From NCBI RefSeq assembly GCF_015355755.1, contig NZ_JACVEE010000001.1, positions 2,480,001 to 2,544,000 on the forward strand: 64,000 bases of DNA, read 5' to 3'. Made by a program: the position numbers and the translations under genes. This DNA is from Nocardia sp. XZ_19_385 (GTDB lineage: Bacteria; Actinomycetota; Actinomycetes; Mycobacteriales; Mycobacteriaceae). Of the stretch, positions 53,919 through 61,648 are shown in pieces (the stretch's first letter is position 1; every line of letters begins with the position of its first letter). The notes beneath the pieces are model-generated. The model ran no database searches, had not been told where the DNA came from, and saw only the letters and a program-made list of their open reading frames with translations.

Positions 53919-54224
53919 ATGAGCACCCCACTGCTTACCGACGCCGAACTCTCCGACGCGCTCGCCGGCTTGACCGGCTGGACCCGCTCCGGCGACACCA
54001 TCACCCGCACCGTCCAAGCCGGCTCGTTCCTGGACGGCATCGAACTCGTTCGTCAGGTCGCGGAGATCGCCGAGACGATGAACCATCACCCCGATATCGA
54101 CATCCGCTGGCGCAAGCTCACCTTCGCGCTGTCCACCCACGACTCGGGTGGTCTCACCGGCCTGGATATTTCGCTGGCTCGGGAGATCGATCGGCTGGCC
54201 GCGCAGTCCGATTCGACCGGCTGA
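53919..54224 (+). CDS. Pterin-4a-carbinolamine dehydratase
   Basis: 101 aa from ATG 53919 (GTG 53916 just before it is possible). ELVRQVAEIAETMNHHPDIDIRWRKLTFALSTHDSGGLTGLDISLARE holds the E-T-M-N-H-H-P motif and downstream W/H/D residues of PCD/DCoH proteins, which dehydrate 4a-hydroxytetrahydrobiopterin. The equivalent M. tuberculosis gene (Rv1159A) also adjoins pimE. Its 3' end overlaps the pimE 3' end by 71 nt on the opposite strand. Confidence 0.93.
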   Translation: MSTPLLTDAELSDALAGLTGWTRSGDTITRTVQAGSFLDGIELVRQVAEIAETMNHHPDIDIRWRKLTFALSTHDSGGLTGLDISLAREIDRLAAQSDSTG

Positions 54225-55434
54225 CCCAGATCATCCAGCCGAACAGCACCAGCACACCGAACAGGTCCACCGCACCGAGCCAGGCCAGCCAGCCGGGCCG
54301 GGACACATCCCAGATCGAGGGTTGCGCGAACGACAGCACCCACGGCACGCCGACCAGCATGGTCAGCAACCAGAACCCGGCCAGGATCCGCGCGCCCGGC
54401 GCCCGCCGCAGCGGGCCGTGCACCAGCCACAGCACCGTCGGCAGCAGCCACACGAAGTGATGCGACCAGGAGATCGGCGAGATCATCAGCCCGAACAGCT
54501 GCACGATGATCAGCGTGCCCAGCCGGTCGTCGGGGCCCAGGGTGCGCCAGGCGGCGAAGCCGAGCGCCGCGATGGCGAGGACACCGGCGAGGTACCAGGC
54601 GCCGGTCTGCACGTCGTAGCCGATGATCCGGCTCAGCGCACCTCGCATCGACTGATTCCACACCGACCCGACCGGACCGATCCGGTCGGCGTCGCCGAGC
54701 AGCGTGCCGAAATAGCGCTTCGCCTCGTGCTGGTTGATCAGGAAGCTGATCCCGACGGTCAGCCCGAACACGACCGCCGACCACACCGCCGCACCCCAGC
54801 GCCGCCGCGCCACCAGATACAGGCCGGTGATCGCCGGGGTCAGTTTGATGCCCGCGATGATGCCGACCAGCCCGCCCGACACCCACCAGCGCGAGCTGCG
54901 CGCGGCGAGCATGGCGCCCAGCACCAGGAAGACATTCACCTGCCCGTAGTCGATCGTGGTGCGCACCGGCTCCAGCCAGACGCCCACCGCGGTCCAGCCG
55001 ACAGCCGCTGCCTGCCAGCCGGTTTCGCGCATCCGCTCCTTGCCGAGCAGCAGTTCCAGGCTGATCCGCACGATGCCGTAGAGCGCGGCCACGGTGGCCA
55101 GCAGCCAGCCGATCGCGATCACCTTGAACGGCAGGAAGTGCAGCGGATAGAACACCAGCGCCGCGAACGGCGGATAGGTGAACGGCAGCGGGAAGTCGGG
55201 GGTCTTCTCGGAGTAGGTGTAGTCGTAGAGCTTGTCGGTGAGCAGCGCGGCCGAGCCGTCGACATAGACGTGCAAGTCGACGAGATTCATCCCGTTCTCC
55301 GACAGCAGCATCCACAGCAACCGCGCCAAGACGGACAGGCCGAGTGCCAGCACCGCCCAACGCAGGCGGGCGGTGGCGGCCGGACGCTCGCTCTCTGGGA
55401 TCACTTCGCAGGCTTTCGATTCGGTGCGGGGCAT
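54154..55434 (-). CDS. pimE: Polyprenol-phosphate-mannose alpha-1,2-mannosyltransferase PimE
   Basis: 426 aa GT87/GT-C membrane enzyme with about 10 helices. The first loop motif NGMNLVDLHVYVDGSAALLTDKLYDYTY has the acidic residues of the GT-C catalytic loop; FPLPFTYPPFAALVFYPL is typical of DUF2029 members. It adds an alpha-1,2 mannose from polyprenyl-phosphate mannose to PIM, making polar AcPIM5/6 at the membrane's outer face. The C-terminus (SRSNRTARPADRSPEPAKYP) is polar. Stop at 54154 lies inside the dehydratase gene's 3' end. Confidence 0.92.
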   Translation of the reverse strand: MPRTESKACEVIPESERPAATARLRWAVLALGLSVLARLLWMLLSENGMNLVDLHVYVDGSAALLTDKLYDYTYSEKTPDFPLPFTYPPFAALVFYPLHFLPFKVIAIGWLLATVAALYGIVRISLELLLGKERMRETGWQAAAVGWTAVGVWLEPVRTTIDYGQVNVFLVLGAMLAARSSRWWVSGGLVGIIAGIKLTPAITGLYLVARRRWGAAVWSAVVFGLTVGISFLINQHEAKRYFGTLLGDADRIGPVGSVWNQSMRGALSRIIGYDVQTGAWYLAGVLAIAALGFAAWRTLGPDDRLGTLIIVQLFGLMISPISWSHHFVWLLPTVLWLVHGPLRRAPGARILAGFWLLTMLVGVPWVLSFAQPSIWDVSRPGWLAWLGAVDLFGVLVLFGWMIWVSRSNRTARPADRSPEPAKYPGR

Positions 55435-55789
55435 GGTGATTCCCGCGAGATGTTCGGGGCGTTCGGCGGCAGGGTCTGAAAACTCCGACTACATTAACCG
55501 CAGCGCGGAGGCCCACAAGGCGGACGCCCCGGTAGGACCACTCATCAGGGCCCTATAGTGATGCCCGGCGTTGACCCTGTCGTCGGCGTAATTGCTGATA
55601 ACATCTGCATCACACATCACTCGAGTAACACCAGATCGCGCTAGGTTCTGATCACACTGTTCGTCCAACGCGCACCACTCGGACACCGCAGCTGTACAAC
55701 TCGGTGGCCTTGTCCCTAGAGTGACCCCGAAACGATGGGTTTTCACCCCATCGCTCCAGATGTACCCGAAGGTAAGGACGGCTAGACCA
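55435..55789. other. 355-base intergenic region between pimE and the secreted protein gene
   Basis: No convincing gene. It should hold the pimE promoter on the left. On the right are TAGAGT (55717-55722), a likely -10 for the rightward gene, and a stem CGATGGG/CCCATCG (55733-55739/55747-55753) inside the ~60-nt leader. A longer frame beginning at GTG 55721 has no signal peptide at its start and is not used. Confidence 0.5.
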
Positions 55790-56578
55790 GTGCTTCGCAA
55801 CCGAGGATCGCGGATCGCATTGACCGCTCTCGCCCTGGCCGCGAGTGCTTCACTCGCTGCGCCCACCGCCATTGCGGCCCCGGCGCCCGCGTCCACCGCG
55901 GTTTCGAACGACATCCCCATGGTGCCCGAGGGAATTCCGGTGGATGCGCTCGCCGCGCTGGCTCCGGCCATCGTCGGTTCGATCACCGGCCCAGCCAAAG
56001 ACATTGCCGATGGTGGCCCGCAGGCCGCCATCCTGGCCCAGGCCCGCGCCCTGCTGGCCACGCTGAATCTGCCCCCGCAGATCAAGGCCACCCTGGAACG
56101 GATCATCACTTTCCTGGACGGTAGCGGCGGCGGTGGCCCGACCCTCCCGCAGGACGGCCCCGTAATCGCGCAGTTCCTGTACCCGAGCATCGGCAAGGGC
56201 TGCATCAGCGCCTCCGCCGACTCGATCGGTACCGCCCTCGCGGTGCCCGGCCCGGCCCAGCTGCCCCCGCCCGGACCGAAGGCCGGCCAGACCGGTTTCG
56301 TGTTCACCGCGCTCGGCACCAAGTCGCCGACCGCCGTGCAGAACCCGCCGATGACCGTGCAGTGGATGAACCTGAACACCGGCAAGTCCGGCGTGCAGGC
56401 CCTCACCGACGAGGCCAAGATCAACCCGGAGGGCCCGGCTACCCTGTCGGCCATCGCCGACACCGGTTCCGGCCGCATCGTCGCCGTGGTGGGCGGTTCG
56501 CTGACCACCCAGGCCGCCGACGCCGAGCCGCGCACCTGCTCCTTCCTGCCGATGCTGGGCTTCTTCAACGTAGCTTGA
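55790..56578 (+). CDS. Secreted Ala/Pro-rich protein (Rv1157c-like)
   Basis: 262 aa from GTG 55790 (AAGGA 11 nt upstream): MLRNRGSRIALTALALAASA is a signal peptide with cleavage after AIAAPAPA. The mature part contains IPVDALAALAPAIVGSITGPAKDIADGGPQAAILAQARALL, FLYPSIGKGCISASADSIGTALAVPGP and GRIVAVVGGSLTTQAADAEPRTCSFLP. Two Cys (GKGC, RTCSF) may pair. The family is conserved in mycolic-acid bacteria next to pimE, but its function is unknown. Confidence 0.85.
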   Translation: MLRNRGSRIALTALALAASASLAAPTAIAAPAPASTAVSNDIPMVPEGIPVDALAALAPAIVGSITGPAKDIADGGPQAAILAQARALLATLNLPPQIKATLERIITFLDGSGGGGPTLPQDGPVIAQFLYPSIGKGCISASADSIGTALAVPGPAQLPPPGPKAGQTGFVFTALGTKSPTAVQNPPMTVQWMNLNTGKSGVQALTDEAKINPEGPATLSAIADTGSGRIVAVVGGSLTTQAADAEPRTCSFLPMLGFFNVA

Positions 56579-56585
56579 TATTTGC

Positions 56586-56619
56586 CGAAACCCGGTGGTC
56601 TCGCGACCGCCGGGTTTCG
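56586..56619. terminator. Strong hairpin terminator
   Basis: CGAAACCCGGTGGTC (56586-56600), loop TCGC, GACCGCCGGGTTTCG (56605-56619): 15-bp stem with one G-U. It is only 7 nt past the stop at 56578. Confidence 0.8.
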
Positions 56620-56678
56620 TCGTCTCCGGACCCTGTCGATACCGCGAAGATCCCGCCGCACTGTGGTAGACCGGGCTC

Positions 56679-57038
56679 ATGGCGACTGTCGACAAACTGC
56701 TGCGCCCCGGCCACTCCATCCGGAGCAGGCGATCGCACCGGTCGATCCTGTCCATCCGATCCGAGGGCTCCATCCTCTCCATCGGTTCCGCCTACTCGGT
56801 CCTGTCCATCGGCTCGGTCGGCTCCGTGCTGTCCATCGGCTCGGTGGGCTCGTTCGGCTCGGCGATCTCCTCGTTCTCCTTCAGCAGCCTCGGCTCGGCC
56901 TTCTCCGGCCTGTCCCGGTGGTCGCTGTTCTCCTGGCGCGGTGATCATCAGGCCCCGGACACCAGGCCGAACCTGCGCGTCGTTCCGGACGACGAACCCG
57001 ACCTGCGCGTCGCGCCGCTGAGCCACAGCCAGACCTAG
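56679..57038 (+). CDS. Ser-rich nonapeptide-repeat protein (LSIGS repeats)
   Basis: 119 aa. Residues 22-57 are four units of nine residues: SILSIRSEG, SILSIGSAY, SVLSIGSVG, SVLSIGSVG. A looser Ser/Gly/Phe run follows to ~85, then SWRGDHQAPD and a charged tail. No signal peptide; the head is basic (RPGHSIRSRRSHRS). The alternating small/aliphatic pattern suggests a short beta-solenoid or amyloid-like stack. Similar SILSIGS repeats occur, to my memory, in other actinobacterial hypothetical proteins. TAGACC is 6 nt before the ATG. Confidence 0.7.
   Translation: MATVDKLLRPGHSIRSRRSHRSILSIRSEGSILSIGSAYSVLSIGSVGSVLSIGSVGSFGSAISSFSFSSLGSAFSGLSRWSLFSWRGDHQAPDTRPNLRVVPDDEPDLRVAPLSHSQT
56742..56849 (+). 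repeat. Four 27-nt tandem coding repeats
   Basis: Encodes the four nonapeptides of the LSIGS protein. CTGTCCATCGGCTCGGT recurs identically in units 3 and 4, so part of the array is recent at the DNA level. Confidence 0.6.
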
Positions 57039-57118
57039 CGGTTGCGCTGCGGTGAGCGGGATGCCATTCTCGTGTTCGTGATCAACACTGATGGAAAGGG
57101 CGTCCTGCGCCCGGGCCG

Positions 57119-58618
57119 TTGAGCCCCTCGGCCACGTTCGTGGCCCATGCCTTGTCTCTCGCTGCCCTGCACGGTCCCGGCCCCTGGCCGCGTGACGGGT
57201 ATCCGCTTCCGGATGAAACTCCTGGCCGAAAACTGCTTTCCAGTGTGGTTTTCGATGGCGTGAGCTCGCACCACTTCCAGGTCGAATCCCAGTCTGCCGC
57301 CGAGTTGGCCGACCAGGTGCTCATCAACCTGGACGATCCTGCCCAGTTGCTCGAGGTATTCGCGGGTCTTACAGCGGTCCGCGTCGCCGACGATCTGGTG
57401 CTGGAGTTGCGATCCCGGCCGGTGCCGCGCGAAAAGCTCCGCGTCGCAGCCAGATTCGTCGCCGAGCACGCCACCCGCCGGGAAGTCGCCAAGCTCGGCA
57501 TCGTGCTGCTCGGCATCAGCGGCGACCAGCGCGACAGCGAACTCCTCCAATTGCTGGGCAGTCTGGAAGAATTCGCGCTCTTCGCAGTCGTCGCGCTGAT
57601 GAACACGCAACCCGACCGGCAGCGCGCGGTGTTCGAGCTGGCCAAACGCCTCGATGGGTGGGGCCGGATCCATGCCGTCGAACGATTGCGGGGGTGCTCG
57701 GACCCGGAGATCAAAGCCTGGTTGCTGCGCGAGGGTTACAGCAACGGAGTGCTGGACGAGTACCTCGCCTACATCGCCGCTACGACCGGTGGGCTGTACG
57801 AGGCATTGCTCGACGACGATATCGACGACGCGTTGCTGGACGGAGCGGGGGGTATCCTGCGGGCCCTCGCCAATCTGCGCGGGCCGACGGCGAACATGCG
57901 AAGCTACGACGACGCCGTACCCGTCATGCACCGCTTCGCCGAACACCTCGACCGGGCCGCGCCTACGCTCGGACGGCTCCGCACCGCACAGTCTCTCCAA
58001 GAACTGTGCCGCCAAGACGATTTCGAGTGGCCCGAGGAAGAGCCCGCACGGCTACAGGCCCGATATCAGGACCTGCTGAGCCAACCGCGGTGGCGTGAAC
58101 TGGTGCTCGGCGAACTCGCCGACGAAGCGCCAGAACATCGTGGCAGGTTCCACGTCGCCCTCACGTGTGCGGGGAAGCTTGGTATGGATGTCTTCGCACA
58201 TGCCCTCGACCGCCTGCGAAACGGCAGCGATGACGCCTTCATCTGGCAGTGGGCGATGGACGAGGCCGACGAGACGACGGTCGAGCAGGTTGTCGCACTC
58301 GCGGAAGAGATACTCCCGCTGGATAACCTGGCATCGGGACCAACCGAATCCCTCGGTCTCGGCCGAGATTTCGAAGCCGACATGGCCCTCGAATTCGTAG
58401 TACGGCCCCTCAGCGAGTACCCCGGCCAGGGCAGCAGATTGCTCCCGGTCGCATTGTCCAACCGTGTCATCCGCTGCCGCCGCGCAGCCCTGGGGGCCCT
58501 GCGAGCCTGGCCGCCGGAGCAACGCCCACCCGAGGCCCACGCCTGGATCACCGAGGCCGCCGAGCGCGAACCCGACCCCGACCTCCGCCGCGAACTCCTC
58601 GCGTTCCTAACGGATTGA
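57119..58618 (+). CDS. HEAT-like helical repeat protein of unknown function
   Basis: 499 aa. Almost entirely alpha-helical with repeated helix-pair character (LAKRLDGWGRIHAVERLRGCSDPEIKAWLLREGYSNGVLDEYLAYIAATTGGLYEALLDDDIDDALL). Related actinobacterial and bacillary proteins are sometimes labelled limonene hydroxylase, which seems to be a misannotation. Probably a cytosolic scaffold. The start is uncertain: TTG 57119 is the first in the open frame, GTG 57140 is possible, and neither has a strong ribosome site. Confidence 0.72.
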   Translation: MSPSATFVAHALSLAALHGPGPWPRDGYPLPDETPGRKLLSSVVFDGVSSHHFQVESQSAAELADQVLINLDDPAQLLEVFAGLTAVRVADDLVLELRSRPVPREKLRVAARFVAEHATRREVAKLGIVLLGISGDQRDSELLQLLGSLEEFALFAVVALMNTQPDRQRAVFELAKRLDGWGRIHAVERLRGCSDPEIKAWLLREGYSNGVLDEYLAYIAATTGGLYEALLDDDIDDALLDGAGGILRALANLRGPTANMRSYDDAVPVMHRFAEHLDRAAPTLGRLRTAQSLQELCRQDDFEWPEEEPARLQARYQDLLSQPRWRELVLGELADEAPEHRGRFHVALTCAGKLGMDVFAHALDRLRNGSDDAFIWQWAMDEADETTVEQVVALAEEILPLDNLASGPTESLGLGRDFEADMALEFVVRPLSEYPGQGSRLLPVALSNRVIRCRRAALGALRAWPPEQRPPEAHAWITEAAEREPDPDLRRELLAFLTD

Positions 58619-58624
58619 CCGAGC

Positions 58625-58661
58625 GGCACACCCATTGCGCCCCAACCGCACTGGGTGTGCC
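58625..58661. terminator. Hairpin between convergent genes
   Basis: GGCACACCCA (58625-58634) and TGGGTGTGCC (58652-58661): perfect 10-bp stem, 17-nt loop, between the HEAT-like and DUF1906 genes. Confidence 0.6.
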
Positions 58662-58706
58662 TACCGTCCCGAGTGGCCGTCGCGGAATTTCTCGGACGCT
58701 ACGGGT

Positions 58707-59402
58707 TCACCACTGTCCGTAGGACTCGGCCAGGATGTGATTGAGATCGACGCCGATACCGTCGACCACCCGCTTGTCGATTTCGAACTGATGCAGCTGC
58801 GCGGCGGGGTGCACATAACCCTGCGGTGTGCCCCAATTGTGCTGCCAGAAGTAGGAACCGAGCCCGGCGGCGATGGCCCAGTCGATGGTGGGGGCGTTGG
58901 CGTAGACGCCGGTGTTCTGGTGACCGGCCACCGACTCCCAGCCTTCGAGGTACGGCCGGACCATGGCGTCGAAGTCCTCGATGCTGGGGTTGTCGTCGAT
59001 CGAGGTATAGATCGGGCGATCGGCGGGACCGCCCGCTTCGAGATGTAGCTGCAATCCGCGCTCAGCGTGCCGCTGACCCGCTTCGAAACCGCCGCGCCAG
59101 TCCGCGGTCGGGCCTTTGCCGAATTGGTAGCAGGAGACGACCTGCAGGCCCGCAGCCCGCAGCGCCTCGGCTTCACCGGCGAGCAGGGGTTTGCCCAGCA
59201 TCCATTCCGCGCCGGGACGGCGATCGGACACGTAGCGGATGGCGCCGAGATGCCCGGCCTGCATGATCGCATCGACCGAAGGCACGCCGCCCGCGTAATC
59301 GAGCAGGGTGCCGAGCGGTTCGGCGGAAACTCGCGGTGCGGTCAAGCCCACAGCGGCCACCGCGGCGGCACAGGTGAAAAGGGAACGCCGGGATAGATCC
59401 AT
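58707..59402 (-). CDS. Tat-exported DUF1906 glycoside-hydrolase-like protein
   Basis: 231 aa. MDLSRRSLFTCAAAVAAVGL is a twin-arginine signal peptide (SRRSLF). The mature domain (LLDYAGGVPSVDAIMQAGHLGAIRYVS, EALRAAGLQVVSCYQFGKGP, PIYTSIDDNPS, IDWAIAAGLGSYFWQHNWGTPQGYV, DLNHIL) is the DUF1906 TIM-barrel related to GH25-like hydrolases. The acidic residues in SIDDN are candidate catalysts. Possible peptidoglycan or glycan hydrolase. AAGGAG 8 nt before the ATG. Confidence 0.88.
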   Translation of the reverse strand: MDLSRRSLFTCAAAVAAVGLTAPRVSAEPLGTLLDYAGGVPSVDAIMQAGHLGAIRYVSDRRPGAEWMLGKPLLAGEAEALRAAGLQVVSCYQFGKGPTADWRGGFEAGQRHAERGLQLHLEAGGPADRPIYTSIDDNPSIEDFDAMVRPYLEGWESVAGHQNTGVYANAPTIDWAIAAGLGSYFWQHNWGTPQGYVHPAAQLHQFEIDKRVVDGIGVDLNHILAESYGQW

Positions 59403-59598
59403 TACGCAGACTCCTTCGCACCAACCGCGGGAAGAAATTACGCACCTTTATGGGCAGCGTGCCCGGCGCACCTTCCCCAAGGTGGCTACATTCCTGCAGC
59501 CGCGCGCCGGGAGCCTCGAACGTGTACTCATTTCACCACATTCACAGGGGAACCGCCAGGCTCATCGGGCACATTCGCCACATGAGTCCCACTGGTCA

Positions 59599-60732
59599 CT
59601 AGCGCGTAGCAGTGCCGCCGACACGGGCCGCGACGTCGATGGTCCGGCCCGAAGCGTCGGCCAATTCCTTGCGAATGACGCTTGCGACCTGCGCGACAAC
59701 TTGTTTCTTGATGCCCGCCAGCGCACCGAGCGTGGCGGCGCGCATGCCCTCCGCCTTGTATTCCAGCTGAATGTCCTCGGTGGCGAGCGGGTCGACATCG
59801 ATGACGATCGCCAGCGGGTCGGCGGCGCGCGCGGTCAAAACCAGCGGGACGCGCACATCGGCGCGGTAGCGGTTGGATTTCAAGACATCGACGGTGATGT
59901 CCAGGCTTACCGGCAGCAACAGGTCGAAGGAGACCTCCTCGGCCTTGCGGTCGGTCAGCTCCGGTTCCAGGATCGAGCCCTGCACGTGCACCGTGGCCTT
60001 CTTGCCGGGGCCGGTGCGCAGCGGCCCGACCTCGATCGGACGACCGGCCATCCGCCGCACGACGTCGAAGACCCGGTCCCGGGTGACGATGCGTTCGAAG
60101 AAGCGGTGACCGAACTCGCCGTAGTCGATCCAGTCGAAATCGACTTTGTCGCGATGCGGGGACTTCGTGCCGCCCACGATGGCCTCGACATCGAAGACCC
60201 GCCCGCGCCGCGCCTGCGGTTCGGACAAGATCGCGTTCACCCGCTTGGCCACCTCGTTCTGCACCACCCCGGCCAGCGGCCCGAGCAGCCATTCCCAGGA
60301 AGCGGCGATCGCCTGGGCGCGCAGCACAAAACTGACGTCACGCGCGGTGATCGGCGGAATGTCGATGACGATGAGCACCGGGTCGGCGGCGCGCGCGTGC
60401 AGCGCCAGATCGATTTCGACCACGGCCGCCAGCCGCAGCTTCTGCCCGCCGAGCAAGACCTTCACCGACAGCGAGAGCGGCACGGTGACCTGGAAGATGA
60501 CGTGCGGGTCCTGCCGGAGCACGACCGGCGCACCGACCTTGCCCTCGGCGACGAATCCGGCCAGGCCGGCGGGGCCCAGCGAGTACGGGCCGATGGACAC
60601 ACCGCGACCGGCCATACCGGCCACCGCGGCCACGATTCGCTCCTGCGTCACCGCCTGGGCGACGAAGCGTTCGCCGAATTCGGCGTAGTCGATCCAGGTC
60701 GAATCACTACTCAAAGCGTCGATCGGCTGCAA
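59599..60732 (-). CDS. Internally duplicated beta-rich protein of unknown function
   Basis: 377 aa in two similar halves. Half 1 starts WIDYAEFGERFVAQAVTQERIVAAVAGMAGRGVSIGP; half 2 (near residue 200) starts WIDYGEFGHRFFERIVTRDRVFDVVRRMAGRPIEVGP. Each continues with a VxVPLSLxVxVL strand pair, HARAADPV/TARAADPL-(I)VIDI and a helical end. The layout recalls lipid-binding DUF2993/TULIP-like folds, but this is only a guess. No signal peptide. The start codon is probably TTG 60732. A palindrome GTTCCGGAAC (60734-60743) abuts the start. Confidence 0.75.
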   Translation of the reverse strand: MQPIDALSSDSTWIDYAEFGERFVAQAVTQERIVAAVAGMAGRGVSIGPYSLGPAGLAGFVAEGKVGAPVVLRQDPHVIFQVTVPLSLSVKVLLGGQKLRLAAVVEIDLALHARAADPVLIVIDIPPITARDVSFVLRAQAIAASWEWLLGPLAGVVQNEVAKRVNAILSEPQARRGRVFDVEAIVGGTKSPHRDKVDFDWIDYGEFGHRFFERIVTRDRVFDVVRRMAGRPIEVGPLRTGPGKKATVHVQGSILEPELTDRKAEEVSFDLLLPVSLDITVDVLKSNRYRADVRVPLVLTARAADPLAIVIDVDPLATEDIQLEYKAEGMRAATLGALAGIKKQVVAQVASVIRKELADASGRTIDVAARVGGTATR

Positions 60733-60822
60733 TGTTCCGGAACCCTTACCTGAAGACGGACACCGGACACGCTACGCGAACTAGGTGTCGGGAGGCCTGC
60801 GCCGCCCTGAACAAGGCGGGAT

Positions 60823-60857
60823 CCCTGTCCTGCTGATGAGGGGGTAGCAGGACAGGG
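60823..60857. terminator. Hairpin terminator downstream of the CHAP gene
   Basis: CCCTGTCCTGCT (60823-60834) and AGCAGGACAGGG (60846-60857): perfect 12-bp stem, 11-nt loop, about 125 nt past the CHAP-gene stop on the reverse strand. Confidence 0.65.
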
Positions 60858-60981
60858 CCCCTAGTCGACAGCGCTGCCGGGCGCTGCCTACTCCATGGTA
60901 AGGCGCGGGCGAAGACTCGCCGATTGTTAGCGCGCCGAGTATTCGAGCTGAACAGCAACGATTTTCACCGTTGCCGACGGC

Positions 60982-61578
60982 TCAACTGTGCAATCTGCCA
61001 AGACCGACCACACCGGGTACGTCCGCGAGAACAAATCGGCTGATTCGCACATCGTCGAATTCGTTGCCGCCGATCGTGGTGACGACGCCGTTGTCGTAGG
61101 CCAGCACGATGTTGGTGTGCTGAGTGAACGGGCTGCGGTCGCTGTAGAGCAGCACGTCACCGGTGCGCGGCGGATAGCGGGACAGCCCGGTGAATCTGCC
61201 GGTGCGCTCGTAGTACTCCTGCAGCGTGTAGACGCCCGGAATACGCCAGGATCCGGAGTTCGGGTTGGCCAGCGGCAGACCGGCCTCGCGCATGGCCCAG
61301 CTGACGAAGTCGGCGCACCACGGTTCCTCGCGGCCCTCGGCGTATTTCGTCCCGGCGCCGGGATCCTTGAACTCCCGCTGCAGGACACCGATCAGCCGGG
61401 ACTGATCGGCGCTCAGGCTCGTCTTGTCGATGGCCGGGAACTCGGTGAGGTTCTCCCCCACCACCGCGTATTCGCCCGAATGCTGTTGCCACAGGCGCAC
61501 TCCCAGCACGGCGGCGACGGCGAGCGCGACGACCACCACGATCGACGCGACCCATCGGCCGACCTTCTGTGTCTTCAT
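60982..61578 (-). CDS. Membrane-anchored CHAP-domain amidase/peptidase
   Basis: 198 aa. One N-terminal helix (VASIVVVVALAVAAVLGVRL, residues ~10-30) anchors a CHAP-like domain. EEPWCADFVSWAMREAGLPLANP has the catalytic Cys, TGDVLLYSDRSPFTQHTNIVLAYDNGVVTTIGGNEFD the His and Asn. It probably cleaves peptidoglycan peptides outside the membrane. GGGGGAG lies just before the ATG. It is 70 nt from the MFS gene, same strand. Function by family only. Confidence 0.88.
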   Translation of the reverse strand: MKTQKVGRWVASIVVVVALAVAAVLGVRLWQQHSGEYAVVGENLTEFPAIDKTSLSADQSRLIGVLQREFKDPGAGTKYAEGREEPWCADFVSWAMREAGLPLANPNSGSWRIPGVYTLQEYYERTGRFTGLSRYPPRTGDVLLYSDRSPFTQHTNIVLAYDNGVVTTIGGNEFDDVRISRFVLADVPGVVGLGRLHS

Positions 61579-61648
61579 GCTCCCCCGGCCTTCGGTCGTC
61601 TCCCTGCCAAAGTAGACGAATAAGGGAGCCGAACGGTTCCCGGTGCGA

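Noticed and set aside
57035..58015. 326-aa reverse frame opposite the HEAT-like gene
   Set aside because: Less coherent than the 499-aa forward frame, which shows helical repeats over its whole length.
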